From contig VIIQ02000117.1 in the NCBI GenBank assembly GCA_007449985.2, forward strand, positions 145,001 through 209,000: 64,000 nucleotides of DNA, in the 5' to 3' direction. The position numbers and the translations under genes were made by a program. The notes beneath the pieces are model-generated. The model saw only the letters and a program-made list of their open reading frames with translations, was not told where the DNA came from and did not search any database. This DNA comes from Desmodesmus armatus (lineage: Eukaryota > Chlorophyta > Chlorophyceae > Sphaeropleales > Scenedesmaceae). Below, piece by piece: positions 1 to 12,100 of this stretch (positions within the stretch are counted from its first letter, which is position 1; each line of letters opens with the position of its first letter).

Positions 1-290
1 GGCAAGGGGGGCGGCTAGCCCCCTGCCTTGCAGGACCAGCAAGTGCCTGAATGAATGTTGTGCAGCAAGACAGGCAGTAATCGCGGGGGGCAAGGGGGGC
101 GGCTAGCCCCCCTGCCATACAGGTCCAGCAAGTGTATGTGTGTGGTGCTGCTGTCTCTCTTGCCAAGAGTGCAGCAGTGCAGCACAACAGTACCGGTGGC
201 GGGGGTCCAGGGGGGCAGACAGCCCCCCTGCCTTACAAGTCCAGCAAGTGTATGTGTGGACATAGGGAGTGCCAGCTGTGCTATGCACCA
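1..290. repeat. GC-rich tandem repeat, three units
   Basis: Three imperfect copies of a unit built around a run of G, a CTAGCCCCC-like block, CTGCCTTGCAG and CCAGCAAGTG start near 1, 88 and 200. The first interval is about 87 bp and the second about 112 bp. Open frames crossing it on both strands have repeat-driven composition and look non-coding. Nature unknown; it may be part of a longer array cut by the window edge. Confidence 0.7.
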
Positions 291-439
291 AGCACATGAC
301 AGGAGCAGATGATGCATGCTGGCAGTTGACATAAAGTTACGTAGGGCCACGGAAACTGGGCTGCCTGCCCCTTACTTCGACGGGTACGCGGACGGAAGGG
401 AGCCCTGCTTTGTAACTTTCATTCCGCTAGCAGTACATT

Positions 440-456
440 GTAACCCTAAACCCTGA
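440..456. repeat. Short interstitial telomere-type repeat
   Basis: The sequence contains AACCCTAAACCCT, about two units of the CCCTAAA (plant/algal-type) telomere repeat. A longer copy lies at 48561-48582. Two units could occur by chance in this GC-rich DNA. Confidence 0.4.
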
Positions 457-669
457 CTTCAAGTGTGTTGACACCCTTGAAGCGCATCAGCAGCAGCTGT
501 GTTTGAAGAAACAAGCAAGGCATCCACAGACTGCAACCCAACAAGGAATTGCAGCGTGAAATGCAAGGCAGAGTGTGCAGCAGCCTGCAGGCAGCTTCAT
601 TTGATGCATGCATAGCTCTGTATCATGCCCACGTCCATACACACCCGATCGCCATATGCTTACCTAGGT

Positions 670-1059
670 CTAGGGCAGCTGTTGCACCACCTGGTCCTTC
701 ACAGATGCAATGCATGTCTCCAGGTCGTTCTTTGCGTTTGCAACAGCGGTGGCGGTGCTAGTCTTGAATGTGTTCCAGCACAGCTGCAGCGCAGTAATGC
801 AGGCCGGATTCCAAGGCCTCCGGCAGGCTCCATTGGAAGTCCGGAGGGCGGTAACACAGCTGTTGTAGGATGCCGTGGCAGCCTCAGTAAAGGCTGCAAC
901 GTTGGCCTCGTAGGCAGTGGTACATGCTGCCAGGTCCAACTCCAGGTTGGTCAGCTTGCGGCCAGGGGCCTTGAGCCCCTCCCTGGCAGCACAGGCCACG
1001 TGGGTCATGCCCAGCAGCAGGATCAGGAGTGCCATGCACTTAAGACTGGTGCGGTCCAT
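670..1059 (-). CDS. Small secreted cysteine-containing protein, unknown function
   Basis: Single-exon frame of 129 aa. I start at the ATG at 1059 because it is followed at once by a signal peptide: MDRTSLK, then the hydrophobic stretch CMALLILLLGMTHVACA, with likely cleavage after ACA. The mature part is about 105 aa, alanine- and threonine-rich, helical in look, with six or so cysteines (LAACTTAYE, YNSCVTAL, GACRRPWNPAC, QLCW, ETCIAS) that could form disulphides. The reading frame stays open upstream of 1059, but that part is cysteine-rich and repetitive in look and lies before the signal peptide. I do not recognise the family. Secretion is inferred from the N-terminus only; introns cannot be excluded. 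Confidence 0.55.
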   Translation of the reverse strand: MDRTSLKCMALLILLLGMTHVACAAREGLKAPGRKLTNLELDLAACTTAYEANVAAFTEAATASYNSCVTALRTSNGACRRPWNPACITALQLCWNTFKTSTATAVANAKNDLETCIASVKDQVVQQLP

Positions 1060-2137
1060 GGCTGCACAAACGACACAGCAGGGTGGCAACAACAGAGCAG
1101 ATGGCAGATAGCAAGTTGCAACGATCAGCAAAAATTGGGCGGGAACAGAAAGGGGCCTACAGCACCCCGCCACCGCGCAGCAGACGCTAAGCTTTGTGAG
1201 CCTTCTGTGTAGAGCTGCCAAGTTCTTGTAGCGCCGGACAGCAGCTTGCTGCTTCGGGCCAGATGTGCTCCCGATCATACAAGCAAGACTGAATGCCTCC
1301 CATGACCATCAAGTAAGCAATATCTGGATGATAGTGAGGATGCATCAGCGCACGGCCTCGCTGCCAGCGTTGCCACAGACGTCGGAAGCAGGTATCGGAA
1401 GCAGCTGGAGCGGCAATTGTGCTTTGTAAGGCCTGCATGAACTACGAAGCCTGCCTGGCAGCCACCGCAAGGTAGGTGATCGCCTGACAACGCCCAGCAC
1501 GGAACTCACCTCGGGCCTAAAGTTGGATGGTGACCTCAAAGGGCTGGTGGAAGGCACGACAAGGGTGTGACGGCTGGTTGTGGTGATGTTATGCTGATGT
1601 ATAGTGTCTTCAGCGCTTTCTGCAGGCCTCTAGATGGCAGGGGTAGCACGGAAGGCGAAGCGTGTCGGAAAGTGTTATGACAACCCCTGTTCTTGTGGCA
1701 TTTTCAAGCTTGCCGGGCTGGAAGTCACACGTCCAACCCAACCTCTGTAATGTGACGCTCCTGAGTGCTTGTGCGGTTTAAGGGGCGAAGTCACCCGCGG
1801 TTGTCACCTGCGGAGCCCAAAGCTGGCTTATCAGGCTGCCAGGCAGTCGAATGCAAGAACCAACAAGCCACACCAATGATGGGAAGCTGTAGAGCTTGCT
1901 TGTAACATTTTTCCGGCCGATCTCTCTGATATGCCTTCGCTCCCATACATTGTACTTGCAAGTACACTGCACATGCACAGGGCAGCAACTCACGCAATTG
2001 CAGGTACAGTAATACATGCATAGAGCTTCCATGCAGGAGTTAGACACAACTCTGGTAGCATGCCAGCAATCCCGTGCATGAGACACGTGAACAGTCCACA
2101 CACAGCTCCGAGCTGGCCAGTTGCCATGGCTGATACA

Positions 2138-2985
2138 CTGCAGGGTACAGCCTGCCAACGCAGTGTAACACTGGTGGCCAGCTACTAAATCTCTTTTGCA
2201 ACCTTCTGGGAGAGTCACACAAAGCACGCACTTTGCCTGCCAAGCTGCATGTGGTCAACACTCCTTGCCCTCAACCCATCCAGCAGAGGCGGACTCAAAA
2301 GAAACTTGCCACAGCAGTATCACTTTTCACACCAGACCGCCACTCTGCTAGGGCTCGTACATGTCATGCAATAGGATGCCTGGACGTTCATACTTCCTAC
2401 ATAGGCTGCTGCACACAGTGCTGGGCAGTTGCTGCCATTTTCTGAGTGTGCGCATGCGGGTCTGTTGCCTGGTGGTAAGGGCAAGGGCAGATGCTCCTGC
2501 TGCTTGGTGTGTTGACAAGTTGCAATGCAGCTGGCAGCGCAGATCCATACTGGCTATCATTATGTTGGTGTGTTGCAGCAGTATAAGCAGCTCATTTTCT
2601 TTGGTCAAAGCATCTCATTGTAGGGATGGGCGACAGCATATGCATGCAGGCAGGAACTGAAACTGACTATGAGTCTGTCAAAGTAGGTCAACAGCACCTT
2701 ACACTGGCAGCGCCAAACATAGTTTCCGCGGCAAAAACCACCAGTCACTGATCTGTGACAGATCAGTCACATAGCAAAGCCAGCTAGACGCACTGCACAG
2801 ACAGGGTACAGCCTGCCCATTCAGTGTAACACTGGAGACCAGCTAGTTTGACGTGTGTTCATCACCTCCTGAGAGGTGCACAAAGCACGCACATCACCTG
2901 CCAAGCTGCATGTGGCAAACCCCTCTTGCCCTCAGGCCATCCAGAAGAGGCGGACTCAGATGCAGTTTGCCACAGCTTGGCTTGA
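2138..2985. repeat. Direct repeat pair of about 190 bp, 660 bp apart
   Basis: Copy A (about 2138-2330) and copy B (about 2801-2985) share the same ordered blocks: CAGGGTACAGCCTGCC, CAGTGTAACACTGG, ACAAAGCACGCAC, CTGCCAAGCTGCATGTGG, AGAGGCGGACTCA and TTGCCACAGC. The blocks are separated by diverged stretches. No terminal inverted repeats or coding capacity were seen. Best read as an old local duplication or two copies of a dispersed repeat. Confidence 0.65.
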
Positions 2986-3549
2986 TGTGAGGCCACAACG
3001 TAGCAGGAAATCAGGAGCCAGCAAGCAGGGTCGTAGAGAAGCAACAGCTACACAAAACGCACCAGCAACACAACATAGGCAAGCTGAACCGGCTGCAGCC
3101 CTGCAGTCCCAGCATCATGGTGTGGACGTGCATTGCTGCTGCATCCCCTGCACCCCATGCAGTGACAGCTGGTGCACTGCAACGATCAAGCATCAGCAGC
3201 AGCAATAGCAGCAGCAACAGCAGCAACAGCACTGAGAAATTGACCCTATTCCTGGCCCAGGGATCGAATGGCACCGGTGCCATTGTGGGTACCCACAATA
3301 CAAATGGATGCTTTGGCAAGCTACATGGTGCATGCACCCTGACCATCACGTGTGAAAGAATCTACAGCTGCTGCCCAAAAGCTGCAGGTGGCAAGCTTTG
3401 TGTGCGCATATGTGCATGTGTGCATGACGCTGACTGGTGCTTCTGGGCTCTCATCGACATGGTGACTCATGCTCAGTGTGACACAACAGGTATGTGTGCA
3501 TGCAGGAGCTTGAAAAGCTTCAATCACATGGATGCGCTCAAATGCGTAC

Positions 3550-3552
<3 letters not shown>

Positions 3553-3584
<32 letters not shown>
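3553..3584. repeat. (AG)16 microsatellite
   Basis: Perfect AG dinucleotide run of 32 bp. It creates artificial Arg-Glu and Ser-Leu reading frames on both strands. Confidence 0.95.
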
Positions 3585-3585
<1 letters not shown>

Positions 3586-4836
3586 AGTGGTATGGTTTTC
3601 CGCCAAGACTGTTGTAGCATCCCCCAATACCACGTTGTTGCACATGTGGAACTTGCCAGGGGGCAAAAAGGAATGACCGCTCAGCAGTGCACAAGCTGGG
3701 CCACAGAGGCTCAATCTATTGCCAGGGGGTCCAAAAACGTGAACCTGGTCAACAAAAGCATGTGGCAGATGATAAAGACAAGGCACTTGCTCGCTGAGCA
3801 CGCCAGAAATCTTTCTGAGGTCTGACGCAATCAGTGCGCCCTGTGCAGTCTCCGGGGTGTCAACAGACACCGTGCAACCTGTGCAGCACCAAACAGGCAA
3901 ACAGTCTTGCCAAATACCAGCTGTCGCCTCTCTGCACTAGCAGCTGTGAGGCTGTTGCCACACTGGTCGAGGTAGCTGTAGCTGCCGCAGACGCAGCTGC
4001 TGTGGCCTCATCAGATACCTCTGCTGCTACAGTTGCTACAACAATTGTGGAGGGCATCCCCGACGCGTGTTGCTGTTGCACGTGCCACAACTGACTCATA
4101 TTGTCTCAACTGCCGTCAGGCTGCAGACGGCAGCTCGACGCATAATGCGGGATTGCAAGCTCTGAACCCCACTCTGAACCCCACTGCAGCAAGGCCAGTC
4201 CCCTGCAGGTGCCAGCTGTGGAATTAGGGTGCTTCCCGCGCAAACCTGCTTTCACAAGGTGGCACCAACACTTGACAGGACCCAGGAATTCGGGTTGTGA
4301 GGACTCAGATATGCCTGACAAAAGCACAACACCACTGCTGTGGCGCGGCGCGGCATGTCAAACGCATGACACCAACACTGTGGCGCAAGGCCTGAGAGAC
4401 TTGGTACAGTGTGCCAGTACGGTCTGCACAGCATGCATGGCACACCCATACCCACACATGCACCTCAACACACCCACATATACAGCACAAAGTGCACAAC
4501 TTGACAGCTGTGCCAAGTGTGTCTGTGTCAGGGAGAGGGCAGCCAGCTGCCGCAACCAGTGGCACGCTTCACTTTTGAAAATAGACGACAGGAATAGCTC
4601 TCCGCATAAAATTGGCAATTATACGTGGCTGCGACAGCCACGGTGACAGATTGTAATGCACGCACGCCAGCACCACACCAAACCTTCAAATGCTCAGCAG
4701 CCAGCGCGTGAGCACGTGACCCAACAGCGCATGCTACCGTCATATTGCACAGTGTGGCCACAACTGCGGCGGCTACAGGGAGGGTTCACCAGCTTGAAAC
4801 TGCGGCAGCAGCTGGCACACCCAGCTGTGGGTGTGC

Positions 4837-7726
4837 TTAACTCGCTCGGCTGATCATGCTGCGCATGCTGGCGCCGAAGTTTGACAGGCGCTCCGAGATC
4901 TGCTGCATGGCTGTGTGGTGGTCGCTGCTCATGCCGCTGCCATACAGCAGCCGCTCGTGCCACACCAGCATGCTGAATAGGTAGGACTTCTCCTGCACAG
5001 AACAGACAGCACAGTGGAACCAACGTCAGCACCCAAAACATTTCACATGTTTTGCAACTGCTGCTACGCCAAGCACATAGCCATGCAGCATCCAGTACAG
5101 CATCTGGCATTTCAATAACAGCTTCCACACTGGACGCTGTATGTTCATCTTCGAAGTCGCTTTCTGAGCTACCAACCACAGCGAAGCTCAGGCTGACCAG
5201 GGCACTGCGGTGCGAGGCAAAACCCTAGCCTCGCCCTTGGCAAAGACCTAAGCCCTAGCTGTGCATCAGGGCACGAGACTCACCTTTGTGTCGATGACTG
5301 TGAGTTGCAGGGGCTGGCCGTTGAGCACCGCAGCCAGGTCGACGTTCATGAAGCGCCCCACCGACAGCTTGTAGCTGCTGAAGTCAATCAAATGCTGCCA
5401 GATGTGGAAGGTATAGACGTGATCGGGACTGAGCTGCATGTCCGCCAGATTCTTTGGCACGTCGCACCACTTGCGGCGTTTGGCGGGACAAAGGGGCTGC
5501 CCTGCAAGAAGCAAAGCCGCACCAGTCCAGGAAAGTGTCGAAGTGCCACCTGCTCTTGCTGACGTCTAGCGATACACCAGCCTGCCAGGCCACTAGTGGC
5601 TTGCCCCAGGCTGCTCTACCGTGTGCAGTCATTCTCCCCATCAATCTTTTTCTACATACCATTCTCATCGAATTGCCTGCTGCAACACCTCTCAAACCTG
5701 CGCTTACGCAGACATGGCCCAAAGCTGCAAGGGAGTCTGCCTGTGGCTGCAGCCAGCTGGGTGCACCTTTTCGGCAGAGCTGCTGATGTCATATCAACAA
5801 AAGAATTTCAGCAAGGCAACCAAGTGTCAAACTTACAGAAGAGAGTGCTGGCAGAACCCAGATGCAGGGTGCCTTGTTAGGTGGCTTGAAACATACCTCC
5901 CCTCCTTACATCAGCAGCGCCACTCACCGGTTTTGTCTGCCAGTGCCGTGCTGAAGAGGCGCATGTCCTCCTGTGCCTGTGCCAGTGGCGGCTCACTGCC
6001 TGGTTGCGATACGTTGACCATCTGACACGCAGCTAGCAGGGGGTTCATGAAGTAGGGTAGCTCAGCATACGCATCAACCTGGCAGCAGCAGCAGCGGCAG
6101 CAGCAGCAGGGGGTTCATGAAGTACGGCAGCTCAGCATATGCGTCAACCTGGCAGTGACACACATACAGGCATACCCGGCATTTTGAGATTGTTGTTTGG
6201 GGGACCTATATGTGCACAGCATTCCATTGTCAGGCCTTGTGATACAGGCACTCTGTTTCTCACCAACAAGATGCACCAAACATATGTAAGTGCACACCAG
6301 CAGTGCCTGCCACTATCGAAGACAACAATGTCAGCCGCAATGGCTGCATTGCAGCATCCGCCTTGGGTTTACGTACGGCCCTGTTGATGACACTGTCTGG
6401 AAGCATCACTAGGTGACCATGACCACCACCCCACTGCCACCGTGCTGAGCCCTCCACCCCCGCCCTCTGGCGCTGGCTGGGGGAAGGAGAAGGAGAGGGG
6501 GATGGAGAGGGGGAGGGGAATGGAGATGGAGATGAAGAGGTGGGCTCTGTCCACCGGCGTACTGCTGCTGAACACCTTTGCAGTCACTAGGTGACCTTTC
6601 CCCACCCTACTACCACAGTGCTGCCCCCCCCCACCCCCAGCACTGGCTGCCCACCTGCGTACTGCTGCTGAACACCTTTGCTGCTGCTGTGAAGACCAGC
6701 TCCCCCAGCCATGGTGGGGCGTTGCCAGGCTTCACAAACTCCTGGCCCATGCACAGATTGCTGGCTGAAACTGGCCTTGTGAAGCGACCCTGCGCAAAGA
6801 GCAGCAGTGGCACACAATCTCAAGGGAGATGCACATATAGCACATATAGTAACACCACAGGGACATGTTGATGCCCACATGCCAACGGTACGCTTTCCTT
6901 CCTTTTCTTAGGTCTGCCTATCCACCTCAGCTCCCGCCAGACAGCATCCATCACACACTTGCTGACGGCTATCTACAAAGAGATGGCTTGTTGTGAACTG
7001 CGCGTGCACATCCAGTGGAAGGACGGGTGATGTTGCTGCCCGCTAAGGAATTGCACCAGCTGTAAGTGAGATCAAACCTGAATCTTGCATAAGCATGCTT
7101 GCTAGTGCATGCACGCTACCTTGCAGAGACTGGTGCACCTGGCCCCCCATCGCTGCTGCTGGTGCAAGATCATCGTGTGTATGCACACCTGGCACATGAC
7201 CTGGAAGAAGCGCTTCTTGCCCTCAAACAGCTGCTGCTGCGTGTTTTGCAGGCCTCGTAGGTGGATTTCCATGACACCCTCGAAAAAGGCTGACTTTATG
7301 CGGATGGGGCCTTGGTTGATTGGGAGCTGGTGCTGGCGGTCCTGGGTGCCGTTTAGTTCCTGCAGGACAAAATCATATCAATGAAGCTGTTGTAAGCTTC
7401 AAACTTTACGATTACTGCAAGGGCCAAACAACGGCGGCATCTGAACAGCGAGCGTTTCCCGCCAATGACGTGATGGCCTGTCTATGCACCTGGGATTGCA
7501 CGATGGGGTTGGCCGTCACAATCACAGGGCGCGTTTGTGCGTTCTGAAAGGATTCTTGTGAAGGCATGGCTGGTTGGTGCCAGGGGTGGACGTGCCCTGG
7601 CAAGACATCGAACCCTCCAGCACAGCGTTCATGGCCTGCAAGCGGCTGCTGCTTCTTGAGAGTGCTATCACAGCACTCTTTTGCTGCTCTGACAACTGCT
7701 GCAGCAATTGCCGTCGCTGCTGACAT
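4837..7726 (-). CDS. Duc1/DUF1769 (UPF0590) family protein
   Basis: Six-exon model: 7726-7490, 7359-7189, 6789-6655, 6078-5928, 5501-5284, 4992-4837. All junctions are GT-AG and phases agree, giving 355 aa. Landmarks in order: FFEGVMEIHLRGL, FEGKKRFFQVMCQ joined across a splice to GRFTRPV, VDAYAELPYFMNPLLAACQ, YTFHIWQHLIDFSSYKLSVG, LNGQPLQLTVIDTK joined to YLFSMLVWHERLL. This order (strand-rich N-terminal half, FxGKKRxFQ...GRFKRPV, 'YTF...DF', 'NGQP', and 'WHERLL' near the end) is what I know of the Duc1/DUF1769 family, whose fission yeast member sits at the cell cortex. The N-terminal ~60 aa before SQESFQ are weakly conserved-looking. Two exons have partial duplicates in neighbouring introns (separate entries), so splicing at those edges should be checked on cDNA. 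Confidence 0.75.
6037..6155 (-). repeat. Duplicated 5' edge of Duc1-gene exon 4
   Basis: A block of about 50 bp ending in the 3' splice site and the first ~43 bases of exon 4 occurs twice, 67 bp apart (about 6037-6085 and 6104-6152). Both copies read CAG then V-D-A-Y-A-E-L-P-Y-F-M-N-P. They differ at four positions, all third codon positions and all synonymous. Reading through the upstream copy into the downstream one meets a stop, so only the downstream acceptor (at 6078) gives the full protein. Confidence 0.85.
6551..6680 (-). repeat. Duplicated 3' edge of Duc1-gene exon 3
   Basis: Positions 6651-6680 (end of exon 3 with its donor) and 6551-6580 (inside the following intron) match at 29 of 30 bases, exactly 100 bp apart. 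The single mismatch turns the donor context CAG/GTGG into CCG/GTGG in the intronic copy. Adjoining intron sequence (CACTAGGTGACC...GCTGGCTG) is also duplicated, with a GA-rich insert in one unit. Confidence 0.8.
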
Positions 7727-9166
7727 CGCGTGTGCTGCAGATAAAGTCTGCCTGGGATGACGGGTAAGCTGCGGAGGATGGGCGTGATGAACTCAAACGA
7801 CGATTGATTGAATGTAGGTGATGATGGTTCTGAATAAGGCGTGAGTATCGTCTGGTGGGGAAATTGTGAGGGGTGGGGGTGGAATGGCGCGAGGCGCCGA
7901 GGAAGCGTGAAGAATGGATAGGAAGAATGAATAGTGGATATGGATAATGGATAATGGGTGTGGGTCCAGCCTGGAACACCTGGCTGGGTGCATAGCACCG
8001 AGAGGCACCCGGCTGTAGCATCTTCCGCCGGTCCGGCACACCTATGACCAGCACGGACTTCAGCGAAATGCGAAATACACACATATTGGTTTGTCAGAAG
8101 CCTCTATGGTGAACCAGGGGAGATTGGCAGTCAAACCAAGGCAAATCTGCATCGATGCATGTATTGCTCAGCAGTGGCCTGCCTCAATGCGACTAATGAC
8201 AAGGTTTGATGACTGCGACCATCATATCAACGGCTCAGTATACATCAATTTATATTGGTGCCATACACAATAGGGGTGTGATTCCTGCAGCACTTTTTGT
8301 GAAAACAGCAAGCCCCCCCCCCCCCCCTCCTGATGGAGGGCGTGGCATGACAGGGGAGTAACCATGCGGTGCCTGCTTGTGAGCCTGCTGCAAACAAACT
8401 GCTGAGTAGCAGTCTCACTGGCTGGTTCTGAGGGTTGAAGATGTTTTCTTCTTTACGTTGCAATACCCATATCAGCCCCAAAACTATTACATCCCTTGAA
8501 TTGCCACATACATTCAGCTGTCCTGGTAAGATTGCAATGCCTAATTGCACACAATCATCGACACATACCAGACAAAGCAGTCCACAGCTGTGCCTCAGAA
8601 TGCACAGAACACACGACACACTGAAGGCCGTCCACGGCAACACTTTCCACACCAACCACTACCGCTGACAGTACCGTTGCGGCTTCACGTAAAATGTTGC
8701 CAAAAGCAACAAAGATTGAGCACATGGCATGTCTACCAGACCGCACACCATCCCACTGCCAAGAGTCCACACACGATACCACTTTTGCAACAAATTGTAC
8801 ACTTCGTTACTGCTGCTGCTACTAGGGTGCAGCATACTCCACTTCCCACCTTTAACCGCCGTCAACACTTTGGACACGATTGGCCCAGGTGCAACACAGA
8901 CACTGACTTGTGCCGCAGGCCAGTGGCAAAAGTAACAAACATCTGTTAGCAGGCCATCCATAGCATAAACGCGTGGACGAGTTGTTGACTCAAAAGCCAG
9001 GCGCTGAACGTTGTGTTTGCCATGCTGCCGTGCGCTGAGCATGCGCAAGCACAGGAAGAGATCGACCGATAGAAAGCGTGCTTGAGAAGCGCAATATCAA
9101 ACCAGAGCACTCACACATTCCACAACTCTGTGATGCCCTGCCTGCCGCCACAGAAGCAATAGCTGG
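7727..9166. other. Intergenic between Duc1-type gene and ArsM
   Basis: It contains the 5' flank of the Duc1-type gene and the 3' flank of ArsM, both on the minus strand, and a run of 14 or so C near 8313-8328. Frames of 129-138 codons at 7668-8084, 8245-8655 and 8659-9048 show no domain or splice continuity. The last may simply be ArsM 3' UTR. Confidence 0.5.
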
Positions 9167-12100
9167 CTACTTGGCTGGGCAGCAGCCGCCGCTGCTGCTA
9201 GTGCCGTTGCTGCCACAGCCAGTTGCAGGGGCAGGGGCAACCACAGGGGTTGGGCAGCAGCCGCTGCTGTTACCGCTGCCGCACTTGGGTGCAGGAGCAG
9301 CAGCAGCAGCAGGTGGGCAGCAGCTGCTGCTGCTATTGCTGCCGCACTTGGGTGCAGGTGCAGCGGGCGGGCAGCAGCCGCTGCTACTATTGCTGCCGCA
9401 CTTGGGTGCAGGTGCAACGGCAGCAGAGGGCGGGCAGCAGCTGCTGGCCTGCTTGGGAGGGCAGCAGCCACCAGCTGCTGGCTGCTTGGGCTGGCATCCC
9501 CCACTTGCAGCACTCTTGCTGCCACATCCACTACCACTACTCGCTGCTGCAATCGCAGGAGTGGCACAGCACCCGCCAGCACCCTGCTGCTGCTTCGGTG
9601 GTGGGCAGCACCCATTGCTGCCGCCGGCGGCGGCTGCTGTTGCTGCTGCTGGGGGTGGGCAGCACCCGTTGCTACCGCTCCCTGCTGCTGTTGTTGCTGC
9701 TGCTGGGGGTGGGCAGCACCCCTTGCTACCGCTCCCTGCTGCTGCTGCTGCTGGGGGTGCTGTCGGGCAGCAGGATCCACCTGCTGCCCCACTGGCAGCT
9801 GCCAATGCAGCAATGTAGGCACCGTCCACCTGCCCGCTGCTGCTGCTGCTGCCAGCTGCCTTGAACTGCCCCTGATGCTGCGCCTTGCTGCCAGCGACTG
9901 TGAAGTGAGGGGCGAGCCAGGAGGCCGACACCATGGCCGCTGTGTTGCCTGACACGAGGACAGGCGTGCCTGCGTGACATGCAGCGACAGGTGGGCTCAA
10001 AGATCAGTCGGGGACACCTTTCCTTCCAAATGTCTTACACACAGCATGGTGCCGCTAGCACGCTGCCAAGCGTGGAAACTGCAAGGCACGGTAACGCATC
10101 CTTGCAATATATCCCCTACACCTGGCACCTCACATCCTTCATCCCCCTTGGGCCCTGGTTCATGTCATGTTCAGGACCCTAAGCAAGATGATATCTGGTT
10201 ATATCTCTCACCAGCAGGGAAGGTGTGCTCGCTGTCAAGGCAGTAGGCATCTGCCGCGCCTGTGATGCTGCCGCTGTAGGTCACTGACTGCCCATAATCC
10301 TCCTGGGGCCCAGCCTCCAGCTGGCCGGGCAGCTTGAACAGCCTGCAGGGCAGGTTGGTAGTTGGGAGGGGGAGAAAGGGAAAGAAACGTGTGAGAAATA
10401 TAAACAAGTGAGGAAAGAGGGAAGGGTGAGAAAAGTAAGTAGTGAAGACTGTGAAATGCAGCCTGCAAGGCACCCCGAAGGTCACTGCAAGCCCTGGCCG
10501 ATCCGACACGCCTAGCCAGGTGCTCATGGGAAATTGGGAAGTTAATGGGGCGGCCTGGATATGGTGTGTGACGGTGTTGACATATGGGTAACCCATCGTC
10601 TGTTGTGATAGTCAACAGCTTGAAGCTGTCTGCAAGCAAGGGTGCTGAATGCACTTTCAGCAGGTCTGCATATGTCCTGGGTAAAGGATTGGCAACACCG
10701 TTCATGGTCAACAAGGGGCCCTTCTGTCAGTCGCCTGCAGGGTCCAGCAGCCTGCCGCACCTGAATGTAACACTGTAGAACTGTGCATCACCCAGCAAGG
10801 CCCTCAGCTGTGGGTCATGCACCTCAATGGGAGAGGCCTCCAGCACACGGGGGTCTGTGAAACCCACCTGCACAGCAGAGCAGAGACATGATCAACAAGG
10901 CCATTCAGCAGCAGCGAATCACACACGGGAATCCACGAGGGCAGCAATTTGCCACTTCCAACTGAAACCAGCTGTCAACTCATTCTGACCCCTTCGCCAC
11001 CACTTGCACCTTCGTTGACAACAAGGAGCAGCAGCAGGCGGCACGCCATCCACTGGCGTGGTGATGGACCGAGCGGATGCTGGTTCCGCTACCAAATTGA
11101 CACGTGCACTTACTCCACGGCGTGCCCCCTCATGCCCCTGACCCTGGGAAGGCACGCCCGACCCTGGCTCATGGTAGCGTTGGACACACAGCTGTTGATT
11201 AGTCCAGCGCCCTTGCTGCAGTTGTGTCCCTACCTGCTGGCACAGCCTCACAAAGTCGTTGATGGCCAGGGCTCCCCCCAGGCACTCCCCCAGCAGAACC
11301 TCGTGCGTGCGGATGTCAGCCGGCAAGCGCCGGTCACAGTACACATCTGCAGCAGCGCATGCGCAGAAGTAGCGACAGTTGGTGAATACCCAACATGGCC
11401 AGGTTTTTGAGGGTTCCTTGCGGCAAGGCGAGGTACATTGAGGGTTGCTTGCCTCTGCCACTGCAGACGTCGCATGGAGGCTCCAAGACCGCACCAGAAA
11501 CCCCTGCCAGCACGGCAGACTTGCCTGGACATCAAGACGCCCATGCATGACGAGGCTAGCCTTACCCAACACCCTGCATCCTCAGCAATACCAGCCGCTT
11601 CCCCTCTATTTGAGAACGACCAGTCTGTTACCTACACCCTTAGGCCCGCTTGCAGGTTTCCCCTACCTGAGAAGTACACCTCCCCTCCGTTGTTGAGGCT
11701 TCCCAGCAATGCCGCAGGCACCCTCCCCCCTGGTTTCTAGCCTGAACCCTACTGACCCCCCTTACCTGAGAAGTACACCTCCCCTCCCTCTGCTAGCGCC
11801 CTGTAAGCCTCCCGCAGCACTGCAGGCTTGTCGGGCGACAGGTTGATCACACAGTTGCTGATGATGACGTCAACACTGCCTGCAGGGGGGCAAAGTGTCG
11901 AAGTGCAGATCAGTGCAGTACAGGCTTGTACACTTTCACGACGATCAACATGCAGTACAGTGCAGCACGATGCAAGACTGCACTAGTGTTAGCAATGCAG
12001 TACAGGACAGTGCTGGACAGCCGTGCAAAGATGCCTGCCTCTTCCAGCCTTGACCTTGCAGGCGCACGACAAGCGGGGGCTTCTGTGTGTCGTGCATGTG

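Larger units (their letters stand above)
1060..4836. other. Intergenic, repeat-bearing, no supported gene
   Basis: No frame here shows a recognisable domain or a consistent exon chain. It holds a duplicated ~190 bp segment (2138-2985), a CAG/AAC-type triplet stretch near 3195-3231 and an (AG)16 run at 3553-3584. Frames of 100-150 codons at 1778-2227, 3117-3617 and 4209-4646 have compositions expected of non-coding GC-rich DNA. Confidence 0.5.

Noticed and set aside
1778..2227. 149-codon minus-strand frame
   Set aside because: Overlaps the ~190 bp repeat copy and has a cysteine-rich composition typical of translated non-coding GC-rich DNA.
3494..3900. Frames through the (AG)16 run
   Set aside because: Reading frames exist only because the dinucleotide run lacks stops.
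8659..9048. 129-codon minus-strand frame
   Set aside because: No domain, no signal, adjacent to the ArsM stop; best explained as UTR.
9078..9864. Long plus-strand frames (246 and 213 codons) over the ArsM tail
   Set aside because: They are antisense shadows of the CCPP/Ser/Ala repeat exon; composition is Leu/Pro/Gln repeats and no splice logic supports them.
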